Origin: Protonemura montana
Taxonomy: Eukaryota > Arthropoda > Insecta > Plecoptera > Nemouridae
Length of the DNA: 64,000 nucleotides
Reading direction: 5' to 3'
NCBI GenBank assembly: GCA_947568835.1
Contig: OX387612.1
Location: 7,750,001-7,814,000 of the forward strand
Of this stretch, positions 55,501 to 64,000 are shown piece by piece. A model generated the notes under the pieces. That model ran no database searches. It was not told where the DNA came from and saw only the letters and a list, made by a program, of their open reading frames with translations. A program made the position numbers and the translations under genes. The stretch's first letter is position 1, and the number at the start of each line of letters is the position of its first letter.

Positions 55501-58500
55501 CCTGTACCTCGGTCGTTGTCAAAACTGTGCGCAAACACAATAAATCAATTAATAACATAAAATATTTCAGGATGAGCTGAAGCAGGTGTTTGAGGGTTCA
55601 TGTCAGCTGATCCTGCTCAAGCCAATCGTCGCCGAGTGCAAGAAACTCGCCGACCAGTTCATCCCGGAGCTGGTCGAGACGCTCGCCAGCCAGATGAACC
55701 CTCAAGTCGTTTGCTCCGTCGCCGGACTCTGTAATAACGCACGCATCGATGCAATGCTGGCCGAACAGGTTGGTGCACCTTTGACTCCTTGCCAGGCCTG
55801 GCTAGCTTTATCATCAATCTGTCATTCTCTGACAGCGAATAGACAGAGGCACAGAGATAGCTTTGTGACACAGTGTGTCAAAAGGACAAGGCTAAGCAGT
55901 GGCCGGTCCTTGGTGCCGTTAGACAGGAGCAGCCAACGCAGTGTTTCAAATGGACAAGGCTAAGCGGTGGCCGGTCCTTGGTGCTGTTGGAAAGGAGCAG
56001 CCAACACAGTGTGTCAAAGAGACAAGGCTAAGCGGTGGCCGGTCCTTGGTGCTGTTGGACAGGAGCAGCCAACACAGTGTGGCAAAGGGACAAGGCTAAG
56101 CAGTGGCCGGTCCTTGGTGCTGTTGGACAGGAGCAGCCAACACAGTGTGTCAAAGGGACAAGGCTAAGCGGTGGCCGGTCCTTGGTGCTGTTGGACAGGA
56201 GCAGCCAACACAGTGTGGCAAAGGGACAAGGCTAAGCAGTGGCCGGTCCTTGGTGCTGTTGGACAGGAGCAGCCAACACAGTGTGGCAAAGGGACAAGGC
56301 TAAGCAGTGGCCGGTCCTTGGTGCTGTTGGACAGGAGCAGCCAACACAGTGTGGCAAAGGGACAAGGCTAAGCGGTGGCCGGTCCTTGGTGCTGTTGGAC
56401 AGGAGCAGCCAACACAGTGTGGCAAAGGGACAAGGCTAAGCAGTGGCCGGTCCTTGGTGCTGTTGGACAGGAGCAGCCAACACAGTGTGTCAAAGGGACA
56501 AGGCTAAGCGGTGGCCGGTCCTTGGTGCTGTTGGACAGGAGCAGCCAACACAGTGTGTCAAAGGGACAAGGCTAAGCGGTGGCCGGTCCTTGGTGCTGTT
56601 GGACAGGAGCAGCCAACACAGTGTGTCAAAGGGACAAGGCTAAGCGGTGGCCGGTCCTTGGTGCTGTTGGACAGGAGCAGCCAACACAGTGTGTCAAAGG
56701 GACAAGGCTAAGCAGTTGCCAGCTGTTCTTTAATTAAAACTGTCATTAATTTGACTGCCAACTCTTTGCACTGGCTGCAAGTGTAATTAAGATACACCAA
56801 AATGGCAGAATGATAGATATATTATCTCTCTGTTTTGAACGACCCTGGAATGCCAACGCTCGCTTTGCAGCAGGTTGTTCCGGCCACCCTACTCGTTCCG
56901 GCTCGTTCCAAGGCCGTTGAACTAGTGCCGGCCACGGAACCGGGCTGCGCCAACTGCCAGGTGGTCGCCGCGGCGATGAAGCGCCGATTCCAGGCAACGC
57001 CCAAGGACGACTTCCTCAACAACCTAATCGAGGTAACACATTGTGAAATATTATTTAAATTTCAAAGCGTGCGATAAAAATATAATGTTTTACTTATTAG
57101 TAACATTAATAACCTCTCAAAAGTTAATGCTGACTCAAACCCTGATCTCCACCTGTTGCGAGTGTTGCACGGACGTCCTCTCAAAAAGGCTATGTCCAAG
57201 TAGCTCAACTGGTTAGAGCAACAACTGTGACAGGTGGAGACTGGGGTTCAAACCCCCTTTCGGGCAATTTTCGCGAGGTTATAAGCGATCCTAATAAGAG
57301 GTAAAACATTATTTCAACAGCTTTTGGCCCAGTTTTATCATTTCAGTTTTTCTAGTAATATTGGATAAGTCAATTTTCTCAAAGATCCAGCTGGTTTCAT
57401 CTCTTGAACTGTGCTTGTCGGCAGCTCTGTGGCAAGACCGGAAGCCTGTCCGACGGCTGCGCTGCCGCCGCTATAACGCACTTCAACACGATCTACCGCC
57501 ATCTGGAGGCGTACCTCGACGCCGAGCAGGTCTGCCACCTTGCCGGCACGTGCGATGCACAGTTCCACCAGCACTCGGAGGTAACTTTTCACTTAGCGGT
57601 CGATTATGTACGTTGGATTATTCTCTTTGTTGGCTTGGTATGTCCCGAAAATCAGATCTGCAAAGGTTAAAAAAGTAGGTAAGCTTAACTCCTATACATT
57701 TGGGATAAATTTGTTGCCATGGTAAAAAATTTTAAAATTTTAAAACACCGTCTGTGATCAGTTGATCATCTTTAAACTACAAAGTTAAACTGAGCTTCTT
57801 TTTTCAAATGAAAGTTAAAGTTTAACCCCTGTACGTGTTTGTTAATCGTTAAGTAAAAATAATTAAAGATAAATTGATTGTAAGCCAGTCTCAAATGCGA
57901 GTAATCTGCAAAAAATAACAAAAAGAAATGTCTCAGCATTTGAAACGACCTAAGAGTATCCTCCATTTTGGTCGCGGTCATTCGGTGGCCACTTTTCGCG
58001 AACGGCAGCACGGCGCCGCTTAAATGCCGTCTGTTTTCCCCGCTGTAGGTGCCCAAGCCCGAAGTGACCCACGAGTCCCAATCGGGCGTGGTCGAGCGAG
58101 TGGAGGAAGCAGACGTTTGCGACATGTGCCAGCAGCTGGTGAGACACTTGCAAGACATGCTCGTCGCCAACACGACCGAGATCGAGTTCCAAGAAGTGCT
58201 GCAAGGACTGTGCAAGCAGTCGGGCTCGTTTGAAGATGAGGTTGGTACTGCTGCCAGAGAGACTCTGTGTGGAGTTGAAAGCTATAATAAATTAAGTTTT
58301 CCTACTTTTCGTTTCTCGTAATCTGTCTAGCGCAATCGATCTTTACAGCGAGGTTTATTTGGGGTCCCAGAGCTAATATTAAATGCACTGCTATTGATAT
58401 CTTTAAATCCTCCAATTCTTGAGATTGTTTGGATGTGAGGTGGTACAGCGTCACTAGAATCAGAGTGACTGTGAGTATTCACAGCCTCGTGGTTCTACTC

Positions 58501-61500
58501 CTTAAAAATCCGTCATTCTCATCAAATACACTAAAATCGTTTCCACAAGCATGTGTCTAAGTAGCTCAATTGGTTAGTGCAACACCTGTGACAGGTGGAG
58601 ATTGGGGTTCGAGTCCCCGTTCAAACATCAATTTTTGAGAGGTTAGTAGTGTTCCTAAAAGTAAAACATTGCCATTGAGTTCATAGGATCAGTCAAGAAT
58701 CCTAGCATGTCCTGCCATCGAGTTTGTAGGCTTAATTAAAGTCCCAGCTATTGGTTAAGTCAGACTGAAAATGTCTGTGTATGCTTCTAGTTAGTGTTTT
58801 CACAAAACCATTACCGATTGTATTTTTAATTGTGTTCATTGCTTATTACAGTGCCTGAGCCTGGTCAACCAATACTACGGATTCTTCTACAACTACTTGG
58901 TTAAGGCGCTGGTTCCTAAGGAGACTTGCGAGTTTGTCGGCATCTGCCCTCCCCCTATCAAGAAGGTAACACGACTTACTACGTCAAATTACTTGAGAAA
59001 ATAATATACTGGTCTTCTCATTTGGGAACCCATATATCAGAAAAATCATTACATTGTGTACAAACCGCTTATTGATTTACCGAGCTAGGTTTTAATGGTT
59101 AGGTTAGAGTGCCGAAAGAAAGAAGAAAGGCTACTTACCGCGGCTGAAAAGCTGGTTGCGATGCATGTTGTCTTCTGTATGTAGAACAAGTTAATCGACG
59201 TGTACGGCATCGTAACTGAAGGGCAAAAAGACGTGCAATTCTCTTCATCTATCAAAACCAGTTTTTCCAACATCGCTAAGTTTCGTTCCTTTACCCAACA
59301 ACAAGTTCAGATTGCTGCTAAAATCCTGTGTTACAATTGCTACGTGGAACTTTGGGGCGTATGTGTCCGGCAAGTTTTGCAGTTCCGTGTGTTGGAAATT
59401 CTCTGAAATAACGGCACTGATAACTTCTTTGCAGATCTTCGCTCCCATCGTACCCCTTCTGCCGGCGCAGGTCGTGGAAGATTTCAAGGCTGCGGCAATA
59501 GCTCCAGCGGAAAATGTCGACGTCCTTCCACGAGTTTCCATCGGCAATAATGGGGCCCGTGAGTTTGAATCGCTTTTTATTGTTGTACTAAAGTGGATTT
59601 GTAATGTAATTTGAAAGCAATTTTTTTTTTCTGATTTCAAACCTGGATAAGAACCAATAAAAACACTGGATGGGCCATCTGTGTGGCTAGATCAGTGGTA
59701 GTCAATTTCAACATAGGACAGACCATCTGTGTGCTAGATCTGTGGTAGCCAATTTTAACATAGGACAGACCATCTGTGTGCTAGATCTGTGGTAGTCAAT
59801 TTTAACATAGGACAGACCATCTGTGTGCTAGATCTGTGGTAGTCAATTTTAACATAGGACAGACCATCTGTGTGCTAGATCTGTGGTAGCCAATTTTAGC
59901 ATAGGACAGACCGTCTGTGTGCTAGATCCGTGTTAGTCAATTTTAACAAAGGACAGACCGTCTGTGTGCTAGATCTGTGGTAGTCAATTTTAACAAAGGA
60001 CAGACCGTCTGTGTGCTAGATCTGTGGTAGCCAATTTTAACATAGGACAGACCATCTGTGTGCTAGATCTGTGGTAGTCAATTTTAACATAGGACAGACC
60101 ATCTGTGTGCTAGATCACTGGTAGCCAATTTTAACGTAGGACAGACCGTCTGTGTGCTAGATCTGTGGTAGTCAATTTTAACATAGGACAGACCATCTGT
60201 GTGCTAGATCTGTGGTAGTCAATTTTAACGTAGTACACACCATCTGTGTGGGTAGTTGTTGAAAATCAGTCACAGTTTTGACTCGTGGTTTTCTCGTCTT
60301 CATAGGAGTCAGCAGCCAGGAAGGTTTCCAGCAGCTCCCGATCGAGCGCACGTTCCCGCTCGGCATCGTACAGAACTCGGCCGTTTGTGCAATGTGCGAG
60401 TATTTCTTGCACTACGTCCAAGAAGAGGTCACCGACCCCGCCTCTGAGGTCAGTACCCTTTACGTTGGTAAGCTAAAGAAGCCGACGATTGTGGTGGGTC
60501 AGTTTTTGGGCGGACAACTTCCTTTTTCTTGGACAGATGTTTTGTTGGATTAGGTTAGGATCTGGTTGTTAAAAGATTGGTCCGATTCATTTTCAGCGCC
60601 TTTTTTGTGATATATTAAACTTATAATCACACTTCTCATAGATACGAATCAATTTCAGTCCAGGAGATTTATTAGTAATGCTGTTCTTAACAATCTTGTG
60701 TTATCCATCCCCTGCTCAGCATCAATTTTGATATGTTATTATTGTTCGTTACAATAAAACACAGTTTTATTTGGTCGGCAGGCTCACATCAAGGACGTTG
60801 TGGAGCATGCTTGCGACCGTCTGCCCAAGTCAATTGAAGTGCAGTGCCACGAGTTTGTTTCGACCTACGGAGATGCTTTCGTCGCTCTGCTCGCTCAGGA
60901 AATCGATCCCTCACAGGTAAGGAATCGTACTTTCATAAATGTCGTGAATCATAGAATCTGTCTTACAACATTAACCCGTAAGAGCAATGGTAAATCATGA
61001 ATGGTTCAAGCACTAGAATTATGTATCTGTCCTACGTTACATGATAGTGGTGTCGAAAGAAAGGGAGAGGTAGCACAGCGTGCCGGGGAAGAAAATTGGC
61101 ATCGAGTGGTGCACTTGTCGGGAAATTTCAATAATTTCCGAGAGCAGCCTTTTTGGAAAACCTCTTAGCTCTCTGAAGTTCTAGAAATGTTGCGACAAGC
61201 GCACTAAAGAAACGCAGATTTTCTTCTCCGGTATGGTGCATTCTCTACCTCTCTTTTTCCTAAGTATTCATGAGTGTAAATAACTAGCAATGAATAAGCG
61301 ACCGAATGATCGGCTGACGTGTGCCCGCCCGCTTGCAGATGTGCCCGTCGTTGGGTCTGTGCCCGAAGCTGACGATCGTGGACATCAATGCGGATGCCGT
61401 GATGGACAAGTCGACGTGCCCGCTGTGTCTCTTTGCCGTGCAGGAGCTAGACTCAAGGCTGCAAGACAACAAGACGGAGGTGAGGCGGCTATTTTTGCTC

Positions 61501-63837
61501 TTAAATCTTTCATTTAAATGGCATGAATTCATTTGGGAAAAAGTTCCATTGTCGCTTCATCTACTACTAGACAAGCGATCGGTTTTGAGATGATATTAAA
61601 GTCTCAGTTTGGATTCTGATGTTAAATTCAGTCAGAAATTAAAATTTTTTTGGAAATTTGAGATTTTTGCTAGAAATGTAAGACTACTTTGCAAGGTCAC
61701 TATGAATGCAAGGTTCTATGTTTGATAAGTTATAAGGGACCTCATCACAATTAGATGAGAAGCTTAATAAATAAATTGCATTGACTAATCATTAAATGTC
61801 AAAGTTGCACTGGGGCAGAGTCACATGCCCAGTCAAACACTTGAAAGTTGCACTGGGGCAGAGTTACATGCCCAGTCGAACACGTGAAAGTTGCACTGGG
61901 GCAGAGTCACATGCCCAGTCAAACACTTGAAAGTTGCACTGGGGCAGAGTTACATGCCCAGTCGAACACGTGAAAGTTGCACTGGGGCAGAGTCACATGC
62001 CCAGTCGAACACGTGAAAGTTGCACTGGGGCAGAGTCACATTCCCAGTTGAACATGCAGATCGTCCCTGGTGCACACCAGGGCAGCCAGTCAAATACGCT
62101 AATAGGTCAAACAGGAGTTACGTGCGGGACATGAAAATGTCTGTGAATTTGACCCCCAGGAAAATATCCGGTCAGCACTACAAAACCTGTGCGCTCACCT
62201 TCCCAAGTCGCTGATCGCCGAGTGCAAGGACTTTGTGTCAACGTACGAGGAGCAGCTGATCGACATGCTGATTGCTGACTTCACGCCACAGGAAGTCTGC
62301 GTTTACCTGCACCTCTGCGACGACCAGAAGCCGCACCGAGATATCGAAATCAGTGAGCAGATGCTTTCAATACGTTTCGGGCATCAATAGCAATTAATCG
62401 ATTGATTTGTGTTTAACGATGGACTGATTTGACAATGATATGTGACATTGGTCTAATGGTGTTGGTGGAAGATGAGGATGATGATGAACCTTACCTGGGC
62501 TAGAAGGGAGGAGGGGAAACCCGGTGTCGGCACGTAGCCTTCTCCTGACAAAGAGCACCAAGGGGACCACCGGTTTAACGTCCCTTCCAAAGAACGGTAC
62601 AATGCGAAAAACAGGATTCCTCCACAAATCCATGCTGTCAAGAGGTTGATAAGCAAGGGGAGTTTCTGTAATAGCTTTCATCCCTCCAACCTCAAACCAG
62701 AAGTGGTCATGTGTATAATGGTCACCTATCCAACACATGACTCAGCACAATGTTGCTTAATAAGGCAAAATTTTGCTTATTTAAGTTTCAAATTTATCCA
62801 TCGTGACTTAACTGAAAATATCTGTCTGTCAGATATGAATGTGCATTAGTTGAGAATGTAAAAACAAGGCTAAATGATTATTATTTATCTGACTAGCCAA
62901 CGTCTTGTGACGATTACGCTTATTCATGAAAGTTGAAACGCTGTTTTACTCGTAGTGAGCAACGAGATTCCGTCGCTGCAATCCGTTACTTCAGACGTAG
63001 AGTGCGTCATCTGCGAGTTCGTGCTGACGAAGATCGAAGCCCTACTTAAGAACCAGACCTCGGAGGTGAGTCTTCAGTCTAAACTGGCCATTGTCCTAAC
63101 CACTCATTTAGCTTAGAGTTGGTTTCACTACATGGCCAGGTAAATACACCTCGATGGTCACAGCCAATTAGATACTTTTATTTGTATAATTAACCGGAGA
63201 ATTGATAAAATTTATCGCTGTTCATATATTTCATCCTTGATGAAGAGGTTAAACCTTCTTATTTGCTTAAACCTAAAAACATAATGTATTAGTTCGTTTA
63301 GTTAATAGCTAGTTATTTATTTACCTAACCGCTTTTACACTCCTATGGCTAATTGAAGTAACCCAAGGTTCTATACTTTTTGCCCTGTAAAGCATGACTG
63401 GTTCACTAGAATCAGAGTGACTGTGAGCATTCAAAACCTCGTGGTTCTTCTCCTTGGAGATCCGTCATTCTCATCAAATACACTAAAATCCTCTTAAATA
63501 TATCTTTAGAGTGTTTTGGATGCAAATTTGATGTTCCTACCAGCCATTCCTAATTCAAACTTAAATGGTAAAATGCTGGTAAATGTTATCGCAAAGAGGC
63601 AAGAAATAACCTCGACGTAATTCGTAAATTCTCGTTCGCAGGCCGAAGTGAAGCACGTGGTGACGGAGATCTGCGACAAGCTGCCGCGCACGGTGTCGAC
63701 GGCTTGCGACGGGTTCGTGGATCGCTACGGGGACCTCGTGGCCGCTTTGCTGGCCGCCAGTATCGAACCCAAGCAGGTTTGCCAGGAGGTGAAGCTGTGC
63801 CTTGCGACCTCGCTCCAGCCGCTGAAGAGCGTTGCCG
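52488..63837 (+). CDS. Sap-r: Prosaposin (saposin precursor), partial: runs off the window
   Basis: Secreted/lysosomal precursor that is cut into saposins, small activators of sphingolipid breakdown. Exons: 52488-52527, 52764-52842, 53327-53474, 55571-55768, 56874-57032, 57425-57580, 58049-58240, 58852-58965, 59435-59558, 60306-60448, 60782-60916, 61339-61479, 62160-62352, 62956-63065, 63642-63837. All junction phases agree and about 709 codons are visible. A signal peptide is followed by a SapA-type domain (KECLRGPSYWCQNIT) and six SapB domains, each with the six-Cys pattern: 1 in exons 3-4, 2 in 5-6, 3 in 7-8, 4 in 10-12, 5 in 12-13, 6 in 14-15. N-glycosylation sequons recur in domains 1, 3, 5 and 6. 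The last donor is GTAAGC in phase 1, so further domains lie to the right. Confidence 0.95.
52764..52842 (+). CDS. Sap-r: Prosaposin exon 2: signal peptide end and SapA start
   Basis: GSIFAANLPGKSKECLRGPS then YWCQNIT, the SapA motif. Acceptor tgcgtag, donor GTAAGT, phase 1 to 2. The frame is open upstream through the acceptor to an ATG at 52730. Confidence 0.9.
53327..53474 (+). CDS. Sap-r: Prosaposin exon 3: SapA end, SapB-1 first half
   Basis: SAASCGAVKHCIQTVWE completes SapA; VCQVCLDMVKQARDQLESNE opens SapB-1 with a sequon just ahead of the intron. Donor GTAGGC, phase 0. Confidence 0.93.
54815..54872 (+). mobile_element. Partial 5S-SINE head
   Basis: AAAGTTAAGCAATGCTTTGC and TTATTGGATAAGCAACC are a decayed 5S head, in prosaposin intron 3. 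Confidence 0.5.
54935..55300 (+). mobile_element. tRNA-like SINE family 1, full unit with terminal direct repeats
   Basis: Begins and ends with AGAGGTTATTAGTGTTTCTAA-like sequence about 320 bp apart. Internal order: GCATCCAACGTTAAATTAGA, hairpin block CTGTGAGTATTCACAG, then tRNA-like part with a decayed A box. Confidence 0.7.
55305..55552 (+). mobile_element. 5S-derived SINE body, headless, next to prosaposin exon 4
   Basis: Body words CTTGCTTATCAACC, ATGGATTTGTGGAGGAATC, GACCGACGCCATCAGACC and an AATAAATCAATTAATA tail. Ends about 20 bp before the acceptor. Confidence 0.78.
55571..55768 (+). CDS. Sap-r: Prosaposin exon 4: SapB-1 second half
   Basis: 66 codons. DELKQVFEGSCQLI through VVCSVAGLCNN. 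A 5S-SINE body ends about 20 bp before the acceptor (atttcag) and a 68-bp minisatellite begins about 100 bp after the donor. Confidence 0.95.
55795..56718 (+). repeat. 68-bp minisatellite, about 12 copies, in prosaposin intron 4
   Basis: The longest array of the family here; unit borders every 68 bp. The left flank GCCAGGCCTGGCTAGCTTTA matches the flank at 20.57 kb. Each unit carries a stop-free 66-codon frame that is an artefact of periodicity. Confidence 0.96.
56874..57032 (+). CDS. Sap-r: Prosaposin exon 5: linker and SapB-2 first half
   Basis: A Pro/Val-rich linker, then GCANCQVVAAAMKRRF. The acceptor is a tandem gcagcag, so the exon may start at 56871 and add one Gln. Donor GTAACA, phase 0. 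Confidence 0.9.
57100..57305. mobile_element. tRNA-like SINE family 1 with an adjacent inverted half copy
   Basis: Plus copy 57190-57265 (GTAGCTCAACTGGTTAGAGC, GGGGTTCAAACCCC), preceded by a reverse half copy at about 57125-57165. In prosaposin intron 5. Confidence 0.7.
57425..57580 (+). CDS. Sap-r: Prosaposin exon 6: SapB-2 second half
   Basis: LCGKTGSLSDGCAAAI through EQVCHLAGTCD. 52 codons, acceptor cggcag, donor GTAACT. Confidence 0.93.
57880..58012. repeat. Dispersed element copy in prosaposin intron 6
   Basis: CAGTCTCAAATGCGAGTAAT, GTATCCTCCATTTTGGTCGC and GGCCACTTTTCGCGAA match the 25.2 and 8.7 kb copies. Ends about 35 bp before exon 7. Confidence 0.65.
58049..58240 (+). CDS. Sap-r: Prosaposin exon 7: SapB-3 first half
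   Basis: A charged linker, then VCDMCQQLVRHLQDMLVANT with a sequon, ending GLCKQSGSFEDE. Here the intron lies after the third Cys, unlike domains 1 and 4-6. Phase 0. Confidence 0.93.
58425..58672 (+). mobile_element. tRNA-like SINE family 1
   Basis: 5' block TCACTAGAATCAGAGTGACT, then GTAGCTCAATTGGTTAGTGC and GGGGTTCGAGTCCCCGTT, then TTTTTGAGAGGTTAGTAGTG. In prosaposin intron 7. B box is perfect. Confidence 0.78.
58852..58965 (+). CDS. Sap-r: Prosaposin exon 8: SapB-3 second half
   Basis: CLSLVNQYYGFFYNYLVKAL and ETCEFVGICPP close the domain. 38 codons, acceptor ttacag, donor GTAACA. Confidence 0.93.
59435..59558 (+). CDS. Sap-r: Prosaposin exon 9: inter-domain linker
   Basis: 41 codons without Cys (IFAPIVPLLPAQVVEDFKAA and on), hydrophobic and acidic, likely a cleavable spacer. 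Acceptor ttgcag, donor GTGAGT, phase 0 to 1. Confidence 0.85.
59672..60255 (+). repeat. 47-bp minisatellite, about 12 copies, in prosaposin intron 9
   Basis: The unit is GACAGACCATCTGTGTGCTA then GATCTGTGGTAGTCAATTTTAACATAG, ending about 50 bp before exon 10. Confidence 0.95.
60306..60448 (+). CDS. Sap-r: Prosaposin exon 10: linker and SapB-4 first half
   Basis: SAVCAMCEYFLHYVQEEV opens SapB-4. The acceptor (ttcatag) follows about 50 bp after a 47-bp minisatellite. Donor GTCAGT. Confidence 0.93.
60782..60916 (+). CDS. Sap-r: Prosaposin exon 11: SapB-4 middle
   Basis: HIKDVVEHACDRLPKSIEVQ then CHEFVSTYGDAF, 45 codons, phase 0 at both ends. Confidence 0.95.
61045..61150. repeat. Dispersed repeat, second copy of 41,545-41,650
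   Basis: Same words in the same order, in prosaposin intron 11. Confidence 0.65.
61339..61479 (+). CDS. Sap-r: Prosaposin exon 12: SapB-4 end, SapB-5 start
   Basis: MCPSLGLCPK ends domain 4; TCPLCLFAVQELDSRLQDNK starts domain 5 with an NKT sequon beside the intron. 47 codons, phase 0. Confidence 0.95.
61800..62056 (+). repeat. 43-bp minisatellite, about 6 copies, in prosaposin intron 12
   Basis: The unit is AAAGTTGCACTGGGGCAGAG then TCACATGCCCAGTCAAACACTTG. Variants ending ACTTG and ACGTG alternate in the first copies. Each unit holds an imperfect inverted repeat CTGGGGCA/TGCCCAG. Confidence 0.93.
62160..62352 (+). CDS. Sap-r: Prosaposin exon 13: SapB-5 second part
   Basis: LCAHLPKSLIAECKDFVSTY through EVCVYLHLCDD. 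Acceptor cccccag, donor GTGAGC, phase 0 to 1. Confidence 0.95.
62395..62765 (-). mobile_element. 5S-derived SINE in prosaposin intron 13
   Basis: Reverse copy: tail side TTGTGTTTAACGA, body, and a partial head ending near TGTTGCTTAA. Antisense to the gene. Confidence 0.8.
62956..63065 (+). CDS. Sap-r: Prosaposin exon 14: SapB-6 first half
   Basis: VECVICEFVLTKIEALLKNQ then TSE, again with a sequon at the intron. Acceptor ctcgtag, donor GTGAGT. Confidence 0.93.
63395..63500 (+). mobile_element. Partial tRNA-like SINE family 1 (5' block only)
   Basis: TCACTAGAATCAGAGTGACT and AGATCCGTCATTCTCATCAA present; no tRNA-like part. In prosaposin intron 14. Confidence 0.7.
63642..63837 (+). CDS. Sap-r: Prosaposin exon 15: SapB-6 second half
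   Basis: EVKHVVTEICDKLPRTVSTA through VCQEVKLCLA. Donor GTAAGC in phase 1; the next exon lies beyond the window. Confidence 0.95.
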
Positions 63838-63867
63838 GTAAGCACCTTGGCACGTTAATATGGTTAG

Positions 63868-64000
63868 CTATACCGTTGAGTGTGCAGGTCCTAGGTAGAG
63901 ACAGAACGTTAATGTTAAACCGTTGAGTGTGCAGGTTCTAGGTAGAGACAGAACGTTAATGTTAAACCGTTGAGTGTGCAGGTCCTAGGTAGAGACAGAA
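63868..64000 (+). repeat. 47-bp tandem repeat at the window edge, related to a foldback end
   Basis: The unit is ACCGTTGAGTGTGCAGGTCC then TAGGTAGAGACAGAACGTTAATGTTAA, about 2.8 copies before the sequence stops. It resembles the terminus of the 1.35 kb foldback (GTTGAGTGTAGGTTATAGGTAGAGA in two pieces). Confidence 0.85.

Noticed and set aside
55967..56711. Series of overlapping 66-codon frames in the 68-bp array
   Set aside because: Each is the same unit read through; the periodicity explains them fully.

Overview
The window is eukaryotic and almost certainly from an arthropod, most likely an insect. It has spliced genes with GT/AG introns, GC-rich exons inside AT-rich introns, a gustatory-receptor family gene, an S-adenosylmethionine synthetase and a prosaposin that look insect-like, and an insect-type Ty3/gypsy retrotransposon. 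Roughly half of the non-coding DNA is recognisable repeat: a 5S-rRNA-derived SINE, tRNA-derived SINE-like elements, foldback palindromes, LINE 3' ends and at least nine tandem-repeat families. I cannot name the species.

Layout. 1-11.9 kb: gene-free and repeat-rich. 11.9-25.5 kb: a complete class B (secretin-family) GPCR on the minus strand. I reconstructed 11 exons that join in one frame to 641 codons, with signal peptide, hormone-binding HRM domain, seven TM segments and a Ser-rich tail. 25.5-34.1 kb: gene-free, with a 70-bp tRNA-sized tandem array, a 34/49-bp array, a 43-bp array and a LINE end. 34.1-48.4 kb: S-adenosylmethionine synthetase on the plus strand, 9 exons used per mRNA and 406 aa, with two alternative copies of exon 4. 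Intron 7 carries a complete, apparently very young Ty3/gypsy element on the minus strand (42,094-46,627). 49.5-50.9 kb: a single-exon gustatory receptor on the minus strand, convergent with the synthetase. 52.5 kb to the window end: prosaposin on the plus strand, 15 exons visible, one SapA and six SapB domains, running off the right edge.

The genes are unrelated in pathway: peptide-hormone sensing, methyl-donor synthesis, chemosensation and lysosomal sphingolipid-activator supply. What unites the region is repeat biology. A 68-bp minisatellite that looks derived from the body of the 5S SINE occurs five times, each time in an intron and within about 20-150 bp of an exon of one of the three spliced genes. 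Several other arrays are amplified pieces of dispersed elements that also occur here as single copies: 92-bp 5S heads, the 26-bp units, and the 47-bp foldback end at the right edge.

All exon boundaries were placed by hand from splice consensus, reading frame and family resemblance. Phase agreement across every junction is the main internal check. No database search or alignment was run.
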